Positions 1-12,200 of a stretch of 16,853 bases of DNA are shown here, piece by piece. Numbering within the stretch: position 1 is the stretch's first letter; every line of letters starts with the position of its first letter. The DNA lies in NCBI RefSeq assembly GCF_019649055.1, contig NW_026570707.1, positions 1-16,853 on the forward strand, given 5' to 3'. This DNA is from Paramacrobiotus metropolitanus (lineage: Eukaryota; Tardigrada; Eutardigrada; Parachela; Macrobiotidae). Made by a program: the position numbers and the translations under genes. The notes beneath the pieces are model-generated. The model was given only the letters and a program-made list of their open reading frames with translations. It did not search any database and was not told where the DNA came from.

Positions 1-82
1 AATTTTTTTTGAAACTGAAACAGCAGAAATGTTGTCAGAGATGATATAGAAGAATAGCCCTTATGAACATTTCGATGTACTA

Positions 83-255
83 TCAACAAGAGACGATATC
101 TGATGATTTTAGTTGCGCTTGGGTCAGCATGACCCACTCCGGTTCTATAGGGTTAAGTAAGCTTTTTACTCGTCTCAAATCGTCAAACTTCAGCAACGGA
201 TTCTGCACACACAAGCGGTTTGCAGTCCACCGTACAGAGTATACAAATTCAGTGA
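83..255 (-). CDS. Last exon of the giant SecA-like gene
   Basis: From the acceptor at 256/255 the frame encodes 57 residues, starting TEFVYSVRWTANRLCVQNP and ending QLKSSDIVSC, then TGA at 85-83. The segment is soluble and mixed in charge, and is too short to assign a fold. It has no AATAAA in the 82 bases left in the window, so the polyadenylation site lies outside or uses a variant. The exon was chosen because it is open, in phase and follows a strong acceptor. Confidence 0.6.
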
Positions 256-3200
256 CTGTAGAATCCCAAAAAAAACTGCTTCTGCGTGCGCGAATATTTC
301 AGTAAATGGATATGGAACTGATACCGGGTTTTTTTTCTGTAAAACCAATAATAACTCGACTTACCGGTTGTGTTAATAATTGCCGTATTGGCAGCTGCTA
401 CCGTCGAACTAGCAGCGGTAGTTCCCGTCGCAAGAAGTTTTATTCCTTTTGCTCCGTTTGCCAGGTTGTTCAAGCCCATCGTAGATACGGTTATGACCAG
501 ACTCACAGTTTTCTGTGTAATGTAATCATTCCAGCTAAAATTGCGTGTGGTGTAAACTCGATGAGCCGTGGTCAGATCAGACATGGCCTCCGTTACTAGT
601 GACATTCCCAGGCTGGCTCCGAAACCTGTCGTGATGAGGAGCCCGCCCGCCACCGCCTGCACTGACGCCAGTCCGCAGACGCTGAACAAACTGATCCACG
701 GGATAAACTCCTTCTCGTTAAAAGACACCAGCAGAAGAATGCCCCGCGCACTCAGTTCGCGGATTTCGTGTAGCGGCACGTGGCTGTGTGTGAACATGTC
801 CGGGAGTTCTTGCACTTTTGTCTGGTTCATCTGCTCCTGGTCAATCTTAGCGTCTTTCAGTAGCTTATTCGCATCATCCCAGCTCAGATTGTACAGCTGC
901 ATCGTGAATCTGATGTTGTGCTTTCGAAGAACCTTGATCACATCCTTAGCGTTATCGGACGACATTTCCGATAAAATAAGATTCGTCTTGTAATTGGCGA
1001 TTTCTTTGTTCCATGCGGCTTTCACCCCGTTTTTAAACGATTCGCCATCCTTCTTCGATTTCTGGCCATCTGCCTTCGGCTTTGCTTTAAACCACGTAGA
1101 GTTAAGGTGATATTTAGTTGCGGTGCCGCTGGATGATAATCTTTACCCAACGCTTCGATCGAATTATGCACACTGGCGGCACGAGACAACCCAGTGACTT
1201 TAATGGAGATGCAGCTGTTACCTTTAAACTGCTCGATGATGGCCAGTTTCTCTTCCTCCTCCATTTTCGATGGCAGAACTTTGCTAATCAACTGCTGCTC
1301 GTTAGTATTGTCATAGGTAGTGCTACCTATATCCTATAATCTACAATATGGGGAAACATGGGTGTCCCTAAATAACATCTTTTATTCATAAAAGGGGATA
1401 AATGGGAGAAAATACATAAAAATGGATAAATCAAGATCAGAGACACTGATGATCCAGCCTAAAATCCATTAAGAGGAGCATTTCCATAGCTAATCGCCAT
1501 CATGGGCGGCTAGAGTATACACCGTGACAGTATCGTTAGTTGCTACAAGAACGATCGTATCGTGGTCAAATGTCTTCGATTTCTTTAATAGATTCTCGGC
1601 GGCGTCTATCAAGGTTTGCTGATGACCAGAAATCTCCAAATCAAAACTGCTAACACCTAAATCCTTGATATCGTTGAACTGAAATGGCAGCTTTCCTCCT
1701 TTATCGAAATCGCGGTGCATCTTGAGAACTTCTACGCTAACTTCGGGAACCTTCTTGAATAGTTTAAAATTTGGTTCGTCGAGAAGCTTTACGATATCGG
1801 CAGATTCACAGCTCAAATGCACTTTCACAGCCACAGCCATCATCCCAGGAAGAGTTTCAAGCGCCTGATCCTTCTCGACCCTATCATGGTGCACCGTTTG
1901 ATCGTGAAACGTCAAACTGAACTTTTCAAACGGCTTCAGCTTTTCATCTAGACATCGGGTCTTCGAATTCTTCAGTAGAAGGCCATTCGGCAGACGGATA
2001 CGCGTAGTGCGCCTGTCTGATTTCGTCTGATATTCCAGGTTGACTTCTCGTAGTGACCTTTCCGTTGCGTCAATATTGGATTAAATGGTGTTGATGAAAT
2101 AGCCCAGGAGATTCGCCTTTTGTATGAGCTGCTGGAAAAGCGGTGTATCGGAAGCTGAACCCGGAGAGAATGGCTTTTGAGACAAAGTTTGCATCGTGTT
2201 AATGACGGACATCTCTTTATACAGTAGACTGAGAACGCTGTTAAATTCCTCCACCGCTTTTCGTTTATAGTCCGCTGAATCACCGGCGTTTAGCGATGCT
2301 GCGGCAAGGCCCATTTGCGCACCGACAGCAAACGGTGGATCTATTTGTACGGCTAGTTTGTAGTATTCCGTAGCCGCTGCGTGCCGTTCATTGACATATT
2401 CAAAATTTCCTAAAAATATGAACTGAATAAGTGCATGATTGCATCTTCAACCTAATTAATTATAATTAAGCCATGTGGTTGCAGTTAATTCACTGTTTCT
2501 AAGATACATTGTCCAGCCTTTTGCTTTCGAAACTATGGGATGCTGTGGACCAAGTACCAGTGGTTTTATTTCGGATTTGGCCAAACTTATTCGGGAGCAG
2601 ACTGGAGAAAGCCGTGCGAAACAGTTTTTGTTGCAGCGTTTCAGTTTAGAAATACAACGGGGCAATGCCGCCTGTGTTCTTGGTTGAGTGCAGTCGCAAT
2701 CTTGATGAACTGTTTTTGGTTTTCTAGAAGTTCTTGTTATAATAGAAAGGATGCGCACAGTCAAAACGCGGACTTACATCGAGCATCTGCGACTTACATC
2801 GAAGCGAGAAATAGGCGTACCAAGTCTTAATTGGCTGGGCTTCGTTGTAAGTCGATTTTCGCTCGATGTCTGTCGGTAGGCGTCGACGAAAACCGTTACC
2901 AACATGGGCGTACCTTGTAACGGGTCTAAACGGGTCTAAGCGACGCCCAGCGACTTACAAAGTTCGTGTTTCTGCGATCTTGATTGGCGGGTCTGCATTT
3001 TGAGTTAGATCGAGGCTGCCCACCGCCAATAGCAAAATTCCAAACCACGTGATCGTTTCTCTATACTTTGAGCTTACGGCGACGGTTAAACGATAAAATG
3101 ATAGGGCTTCATATTTTTTTGAGTTTTTGGTTCTTGCCTTCTTGTTTATTTTTGAAATTAGAATTGTAAAAACTGATAATTTGTATGGCATTATTGATGC

Positions 3201-6200
3201 ATCTATAGTGCAGGGATGCCTGCGGTTTGGGAATCCAGACTGGACTGCGCAATATCAGTGTTGGGCCAGGTGCGCCCCTGTTTACTGATTACTTGTTGTC
3301 TGATAATCGATCAATTTGTTTCTGATCCCATTACAGCTGACTAGCGTATTACAAATTGATTTCGACTTGCCAAAGGTTCATAAATTCTTGTGGCTGTCTC
3401 TAACAATTTGTGGTATACTTGTCATGTAGAACTGCCGTCGTCTCGCAGGGAACCCTGCGCGCTGGCTACCAGCTGCTGGTGCTGTTTACAGTACACCCCG
3501 TTATGAGCTTGATTTCTTAATCTAATTAAATACCGGACTTCGACCAATACTGCTGGACAGCCTTCCATCGTAAGTCAGAAATTATTTTTTGATACCATGT
3601 TAATTTAGCGATGTATGAGTTGAATGATTTGTTGGTCGCATAAATTTAATTCTGTTTTTCGTCTGTATTTTACGAAAGAAGATTGTATACTTGCTTAACC
3701 ATGTGGCGGGTTCCCGCTTTGGTCTGGCTACCCAGACGTTTTGTTAACCGCAGTCTTTTTATTCGTTTTTAACTGAAAAGAATATTGCGCAGCGATACTC
3801 AAGTGCATATTGTTTTGATACTTGATACTTTTCAGTGATATTGTTTTGATACTTTTCAACAGGTTATATTTTTAGAAATTCAAATGTGGTGATACAATTT
3901 AGAAGCATACTGTCTGCGCGCATAATGTCAGTCTGTATGTCATGACATTTGTGCGCATGCGGTCGAGTTTAGCCCTTACATACATACATGCTAGACGTGT
4001 AAACGGGCGCGGTTTTGCGTTCGATGTCTGTATGTCAAGGGTTAAAAACGTTGTAAGTAAGTCCGCGTTTGAACTTTGCGCATTTGCTGGAATGATGTCC
4101 TAAGTAATATACAGTGGACTGCGAAAAGGTGTTACAATGCGCGCAACCAGGCACTTTTCTGTACTCAAACAGCCAAATTCGTGATTGGCCATCTGCCTGC
4201 TAGGATTAACACTTGCACCTTGCGCATTTCCCAACGAAAACCATCGACCGATATCTCAAACGAAAGAGAAACAAATTTCAAGAATTTTGATACCAAGCAA
4301 GTTGTTTTTTATGGGATCTAAGGGAGAATCGACGCACCTAAAGTTTCTCGTAGACATAGCATAGGATTTGAATCCACGGTTTTGATTCAGTTTTCACACA
4401 GAAATCGTATGCTTTGTCTACGACAAACTAAAATAGCTCGATTTTCTCTTACGTCTCATAAAGGATCACCTGTTTGGTACCAAAATTCTTGAAATTTTTT
4501 GCTCTTTCGTTTGAGATATCGCTTGATGGTTTTCGTTGGGAAATGCGCAACGTGCAAGTGTTCAAATTTTTGTGCGTTTCCTGTTTATTGGTCATTTGGT
4601 CTTGGCCATTTATATAGATTGGTCATTCGGTCACGGACCGAATGTTACAGGTTTTCGCAGTCCACTGCATATATATAGTTTTAATTTTCTTATTATTGAT
4701 TTTTGTACTGCCAAAATATCATAGTTTCTAAGCAGCCAAAGCAGACTGGTAATCTTACCCAATTGCACAAAGTAGAAGGCGTTGCTGGCGGCCTTAATAA
4801 GTTCTTGATTACTTTCCGCTTTCTCCAGTTCTGCCTTAAAAATCTGGAATTCTGCCTGTGCCTTCTTGCTATCACATTTTTCGCGGTCGACCATAAGAAG
4901 AAATTTCGCCCACTGCTCTTCCACGGACAAAAGCACAATTGTTTCGAATAGCGAAGGAGCGCTGCCACTTCCAGCACCGAACCACGACTGTGCTACATCC
5001 TTTACTCCGTCCCCCATGTTTTTCCAGAAACTGCGTTGACCTTGCAGCTGTTGGCGAACGCTATTATAATATTCGCAGAATTCTTCAAAAAGCTTCCCTT
5101 TCATCTGAATGTACGGCAGTTCACGGTCACGAAAATCCTCCAGCAAGCGTTTTTCTTCGAGGTCGCGCTGGTGCCGGTAATCGGAGTGTGGGTCGGCGAT
5201 GATAATCAGTTGCCCAGTGCCTTTGTTGCCTTGTCGCGACGTTCGCCCGAATGCCTGCTCTTCTGTTCGTTGGCTGTGTGGCAGGAATGTGAGGCACACG
5301 TGCAGTCCGCCGTATTCTTCGATTTCCGTGGTCTTCAAATCGGTACCGCGACCCGCGAGATTTGTCGCCACAACGACGTCGCCAGGGTGCAGGCGTTCGA
5401 TTTGCTTTTCTTGTCCTTCTTGGTTTTTTACATACAGCTTGACTTTGACCTAAAAATTACCAGAATAATAACAGATTATCAGCTTGACTTTGTCTTTTGA
5501 CCTAAGAATTCGCTGATTAGCAGACTCAGAGTGCAATCAGAGAAATGTACCCACCTTAAAGCCGGAAAAAGCTGAAGCAATTAGATGCGCCGTTTTGATG
5601 GTTTCGCAGATCACCAGAGCCGCCCGCTTCTTCGACGTTTCCGCCATCGTCGTAATGACGATCTCTTTTAGCCACTGCTCGTCGGTTTCCACGCAGATAT
5701 CTGGAAACTGGATATAGCGTTTAAAGTGGGTCTCTGGCAAAACGAGCAGCTTTGCATGGTAAATGTTGTACATAACCTCCCGTTCGAAGCTGGATCCCAA
5801 TGTTCCGGTAAAGCCGATAATGTTGGTGCCGTACTTGCTGAACATGGAATAATTCGACAAGAAGTTAGTCGTCACAGTTTCTGAATGGATCTTCAACGAA
5901 TGCTTCAGCTGCAAGAACTGATGGAGCCCGTTGTTCCAATTGGTACTGGACTGCACCACGCCGGTAGTCAGGTAGTCCACTGGCTTAATCTGCCCCTCAT
6001 CGACAATGTAATGGACGTTTTCCTGGTAATGGACGGCGGTTAGTGCGCTCTCCACCCACAGCGGAATTTGGTTCCGTGTGAAGTCTTGGAGGTTGACAGG
6101 GAATTGCAGACCGAGAGTCTCAGATTCCAGTATGGATTGAGCGTGCGCAAACATGTGGTGTTTGACGAACGTCTCGAGATCGTCCACGACGAAGATTCTG

Positions 6201-9200
6201 GCCTTGAGCAAATCATCATTCGATGCTTCCGAAATAAACTTGACCAGATTACGAATTACGAGCAGTTCGTCTTCCGCGTTTGTAAACTGGTACGATAAGG
6301 TGCTAACGGATTCACCTCTTGTGATTAGTCCTTCAACGTAGAACTGTCGTTCGAGGAGGGAAAACAGATGGGACTGTATATGTAACAGACGATCCCAGAT
6401 GAGACAGTACAAAACATGCAGAGTATCCATTTCCGGCAAGGTCGTTGACAGACGAGCTAGTTTCGCACTATCGTCGATTAAAGCAGAGTCCACTTCGTCG
6501 ACGATAGCGAAGTCCGTGCTGCGGCCGCCCAGTGTACCCAATCCACTGTACTTATCCCGCAGATAATCGAACTGGAACTGTGCACATTCGCCGTACACAA
6601 TCCGCTGATCGTAGCACGACTTCTTCTTGGCAACGTACACGCCTTTATCGCCGTTGTGTCCGCACGTCAGCCCGAACATTTGGTAGAACGGCGCCCATTC
6701 CTGCGCGTCGCGTTCCGCCAACACCGGACTGCTGGTGTAAATGTCCACGGTGTGACCTTCCAGCGCCTTGACCGCGGCTAATACCGCAACGATTGCGGAT
6801 TTACCGGATCCGGTGGCGACTTGCTGTAGCTGACCTTTCGTTGTTGTGTCCTTTTCCAGTGCGCACAAAGCTTCGAGGCAACTCAAAATCTGCACTTTTG
6901 TCAGAACAAAATTTTTAAATATTTGCAGGGCTACTCGCGCGATGGCCAAGGCCTCCGTTACGAATTCCACGGGTCGATATTCAGTTTTTCGGACAACAGC
7001 TTGCCGCGCCCAGTTGGCAATATCCCTAGCGGACCATGTGCTAACCACAGTATCTGATTTGTAAAACCGACTACGCAGGTCAGCGCTGAAGATGCTGGAT
7101 ATGTGCAGCTGCAGAATTTCTGATTCGTTACTGCCTTTCCCGAAGCGCTCGGGTGGATAGCTCCATTTGTACGGCACCCGCGTGCTATTGTGAAGGAATT
7201 CGTTGACAATGTGCGCTGCTTGTTTCACACCGTGCTTACCCTCGAAGGCCTTCTCGTGGGGGAATTTGTTGATTGCTTCTACGATTTCTGATTCGTTGAT
7301 TGCTGCTACGATTTCTGATTCGAAATGGACAAGGGAAACTGTCTGCCGAAGAGCGGCGAACGACGCGCCCTCTAATTTATACTGGTGCGCTTGGCCAACG
7401 GCGTGCTCAAATGATCTCAGTGTAGCAGAAGCAGCCGAACATACAGTAAGGAGTTGTTGCAGATCGCTAAGCATCACTCCGTTTCGGCAAAGCTTTTTGA
7501 TATTGCGTTCCATTCTCTGTCGTTGAGCGACAGTAACCGGAATACTTTGCATGAGCAGCTCGGTTCCTAGTTGTACAGCAATTTCTTGTAAAGATGTTGT
7601 CCCTGGAGCGTGTTGCAGAAAGCAATATTTTTTTCTGCCAGTTTCTGAATGGCTACTCCTTCAAAGCAATAAAAAAAAGCTGAGAACTCTTGCACAGAAT
7701 TAATTTTACAGCAAGTTGTGCAGATTACTGCTGCCACGTCAATTCCGAATGTGGATATCAGTCGTTGTGTCAGTATGCCAAGAATGTGTGTGGACTGAGT
7801 GAATGTGACCTTTGTCGAGAAGATCTGTAAAATGGCTCGTTCTCTAACCTGTCGTTCGAAGTCGCCACTGGATATCCGTGAGCATTCTTTAAGGCCTGAC
7901 GCGTCCAGTATCGTTAAAGCAGACAACGTTTTCTGCAGTGCTGATCTGCCGCAGTCGCGGCTCACCAATTTCAGACGATCGAAAAACTCCTCCCGTTCTT
8001 CGTCATTAGGAAACTTGTCTGCAATTATCTTCACGTAATTGTTTAGGTCAACCGCTGAGTCAAAGGAATCCGCAAAGTTCACCAGGAATTCGGATATGAG
8101 CATTAGTTGCCGCCATTGCGCTCGATGCAGTCGAACCGGCTTGACGCAGTCAAAATCCCAGTATGTAAGGCTTACGAGAAATTTGGCGAAATCTTCATTG
8201 AATTTTGTATCGAACGCCAGTTGTTGCGCGACTTCGCCATCAGTACAATCGGCAAAGATTTTCTGAAACGCTTGGGTGATGACCGAATCAAAAAATGGTC
8301 GGAGATCTGCAGCCACCGTGGAGAACCCTACAACGGCTTCAGAGTCTCCGACCAGTGCCACAGAAAAGATAATGTTGAGTGCCAGTACACACTGCCTTCG
8401 TACGAAACACGATGAATGATGCAGCATAGTTATTAAAGAATCCAAGACGTTCGGCTGAACCAGCGCTCTCAAATTGCTACGACCCGCCAGTTTCATCAGC
8501 GCAACAAGACACTGCATGATGAGCCGTATTTTGTCCATCGGGATTGATTCACTAAATAAAGAGCTAGAAAAAACTAGAGCGAATTCTTCCGGACTAAGAC
8601 TTGCAGGGTGTTCATGCAAGGAGATTACGGTTTCCAACGCTTGCAGTAGTTTATCGCTGGCAGTCTCTCCCTGGGTGCGGATTTCATTACAGAAAATTTT
8701 CATGATCCGCGATCGCAGTTGAAGGTTGTTAGTAACCGCCGTCAAAATCTGAGGTGAAGAAATCTTGCCTGCTAGATACTCTGCAAGAATATCAAAACGG
8801 GAGAAATTGTTTTCCAGCAATGCCGCTAACGTTCGCTCATCCAGATCAAATTGACTACTTTCATTCAGCACCATAGTCAGAGAGTCTGCCGTGGCATCCG
8901 CATTTAACAGCTTGCTGGAATTCTTGTCGCTATTGACTCCATTCATATAGATCAGAGACGCGCTTTCACTTCGCTGATCGGTTGAAATATACGCTTTGAG
9001 ATTTTCCGTAGGCTTAACTCCATTTTTCAGATCCGCCACTATCACGTTTTCGCATAAGCTAGAAACTTCCGGATTATTTGCGCTGAGCTTGGCGAACCCA
9101 ATGGTTTCTAGAGTTTTTTCCGGTAATCGAGAAAACCGCGGATAGCTCTGTACGATCTTGAGTGCTGCGAAAACAATTTTCGGGTCGGTATCGCTTTCGA

Positions 9201-12200
9201 AGATTTTCTGCAGTCGGACTTGACAATGATGCGATTCAAAGAATTCATAGTCATCCAGCTTGCACAACACGGAAAGATCGATCAGCAGTTCCACGTTGGT
9301 CTTCTTCCCAGATGCAGTAGATTCAGACCGGCTTGTACCCAAGCCGGTAATATTTGATGCATCGTTGTTAAAAACTCTGAGACCGTTTCTCTGACGGAAC
9401 CGGTGGACGAAGCAGATCGTTGAAATTCCAGCAACAGTCTGAAATCGCTGTCGTCATACAGCGCTGCTTTTGCCGGAGATGTGTGCCGGCTCAGAGCAAT
9501 GAAACCGTTCAGCGCCGTTTCAATCATCTGGTCGTCACCCGAACTCATCGCTTCTACGAAGACGGTCTTCAGCCGCTGTGGATCTATCCACGCCGCAGAA
9601 ACTGAGTTTGCCTGACTCGCCAGGGCCAAAAGTATGCTAAGTCTTTGACGATAGTCACCGCCGCTTTCTATTTTCCAGCCTTCGCATAGTTTAGCGGTAA
9701 CTTCAGCCGTATTGAGAACCTCGATGCTGTTCATCAGTTTGGTGATAATGTTGAACTTTGCACAATTTTCAGGATTTTCGAACAGATTTGGAAAGGTGCC
9801 CGAGCAAAAATCCGTCACTATCTTCTGTGTGAAGGCTTTCGGTATCGGCTGGTTGTTCTGGACGATTGCGCAAGCCAAACGAAGTAGAGTAACCTGCAGT
9901 TGTGGTTTTGCCGATTTGTCGTCAAATGTCCGGTCAATAATTTCCGGAGGCAGAATTTGCCCGTTTTCGCACACCAGCAGCAAACATTCCAGGATAATCT
10001 CCAAATTAATCTTTTCTGTAACACACAGCTCGAAGAGTCTCTTGTTCAGCATGGACATAATAAATCCGGCCTGGAAATAACGTTTTAAGTTCTCAAATAC
10101 GCGTTTCTTTGCTCGTTCACCCAGCCTCTCGCAAAATTTGACGGTCTCCGAAGAACTGTACGCTGCCAACAAACGCGCAGACAGAAACTCCACATCAAAC
10201 TTATGGAATATGTGCTCCTGAACATCTTGCACACAGATTGCAGCAAAGGTCAACGAGAAACACAATTGTTCATGACATGGTTCAGTTTTAAAGCGTTGCT
10301 GCACAGTGAGCAGAACTGCCGGGTTTATGCCTTGGTGGAATCTCTGCATAGCCACGACTAAGATGCTGGCACAAGTTTCAAAATGCTGATTCCCATTTAA
10401 GATTAAGTTTTCCATCGCATCCAAGCAGTACAACCGGTTCAAAGGTGTACATGAGAGCCAAATCAGTCAGTTCGCTCGCGGTCAATGTCTGTTTTCTTTC
10501 GCTGTACGTCAAATGCTCCAGTAAAAGACAGTAAGCGGCCGTGCAGTTGATTCGAATGTCAGCGACCGCGCTTTTCGTAAGCGGAAGCAGCAACCACAAA
10601 TACTTCTCGGTCATGTTGGGGTAACGGTTCACCACGGCATGGAAAACGCATTCCGCACAGCGAATCTGCGTGTTTTTATCAGGGCTCAAGCCGATTGCTG
10701 CCGTTATTTCATCGAGGGTGGTGGCGTACTGCAGAGGTTCCTTGGAGGTAAAAATTAACTGGAGCAGCATCTGCGCAATCACCGCCGAAACGTATTTGAA
10801 GCCCATGGGCTTTGCCATCTGATCAGAATCCAACCAGATCACACCGTCTGCATCGACACCGTCCTTTATCCTCAGACGTGAGGCCAGCCGCTCCACTCCG
10901 GGTATGTGACTCACTTTCTTCTGTATTGCCACGTTTCCTAGGACGATTATGATATGGGCTGCCAGGCGCTGGTCTGTGTCCGGGTCCAGTGCAGGCTGCA
11001 CCAGAATCGAGAGTATGTCCAGTAAACTGATAGTCGAAGGTCCAGAGTCAAATTTCGGATGGCTCACTGTTTTAAGGATAATCCCAATGATGCTCTTTTT
11101 GTACAGTTTTTGGTGCGGTTCGGAATCCTTATCACCCCAGCTAGACAAAATAACGATTATATAATAATTATACACTCTGGTGCTCAAAGCACGTTTCTGC
11201 CTAACCAGAGTACCTTATCTGTTTCGACTGTCCGTAGTGTTAAATATTCTACCTAAGTACTGCACTTGGGCGGAAATTGAAACAAGTTCTCGCTACCCAT
11301 AAAGTAGTTTACGACCGAATAAGAGAGCCAGTTTTGCTAAATCTTAAGGAAAGCGACCAGTTATGTGATACGGAGACGTTCGCTTTCGCACATTTTAGGG
11401 AACGGTTTCACATTATTTTATTACAGTTTCAAGCTAAGAAATTTTTGTAAATTGGGGTTAAAACCGTTTGTACACGCTTTAACGGTTGGGGGGCTTATTT
11501 TATGGCAATCAAAAGTGTGTACGCAAAAAGCTGTTGCAGAACTCATTTGGGCCGATTTTGCACTTAGGATTGATACGGTAATCGTTTTTAATTCAAGCCT
11601 AGCTTTTAGCCTGATCTCTAATATTTATGTCTTCAAAAATTCATTTAAATTTTGAGAAATTGCAAGAAAAATACTTCGGTGCACAACCAAACTTCATATC
11701 GATCATACGTGCAAAACTGAAAATTTGTAGAAGGTTGGTACGTACTTACGGTCATACTGTTTCCGGTACGGCTACTTGCGCTCGAACATTTTAAAATCAC
11801 GTTTTCAATTCATTCAATAGCTCCGACCGGATTTTGCGCGCACAAACGGCACAGAGTCACGCAATTTTATAGAAATCTTTCGGCTTCGGATGCCACAAAA
11901 CAATGCCACAAAAAATAATTGTCGATAGTTCGTGGAAGCGAATGTCCCCATGCCTTACTCACTGAAATCTTGGGCTGATCACGTTTTGGAATACTCATTA
12001 CACTGGTTATCATAGTACCGAGCATACCTAGTACCAACATACAATACATGATACTCGACCATAGTGCAACGTACATATCATATAAGGGGAATTCAACTGC
12101 TGAGCCCAGCACTCCCTGTACCTGCTGCCTTCACCCGACTGGAGTTTTACGTTGTGGCTTAACATGGTGCTTATGTACCGCGCTTGATTTAACCGTATGT

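Larger units (their letters stand above)
2410..4758 (-). other. Intron, 2,349 bp, phase 1, packed with transposon remnants
   Basis: Donor TTGG|GTAAGA (4759/4758) and acceptor CATATTTTTAG|GA (2410/2409). The phase fits (G+GA, Gly), giving FVQLG then NFEYVNERHAAA, an uninterrupted helical join. Almost all of the interior is explained by three insertions described separately: 4112-4667, 2751-4083 and 2475-2727. It is the longest intron in the gene, and the gene would be much shorter without it. Confidence 0.85.

Noticed and set aside
1972-2283. 103-codon minus-strand frame overlapping the TPR exon
   Set aside because: It is a shadow: Ser/Arg/Cys-rich, while the overlapping frame has the TPR pattern and correct splice phase.
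2456-2764. 102-codon minus-strand open frame in the large intron
   Set aside because: It is the antisense of the transposable-element fragment at 2475-2727 and lies between a proven donor and acceptor; its composition is not protein-like.
5036-5500. 154-codon plus-strand frame opposite the helicase lobe
   Set aside because: Antisense to the strongly supported SecA motif exon, with no start context or recognisable domain.
5537-7567. Reading the SecA region as a separate gene starting at the Met at 7552
   Set aside because: The same frame is open upstream of that Met to the slip site and continues the protein sense of the solenoid, so the Met is internal; there is no intergenic space or promoter.
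11365-11655. 96-codon plus-strand frame in the 1.2 kb intron
   Set aside because: Begins at GTG, no start context, no domain, and lies in a well-supported intron.
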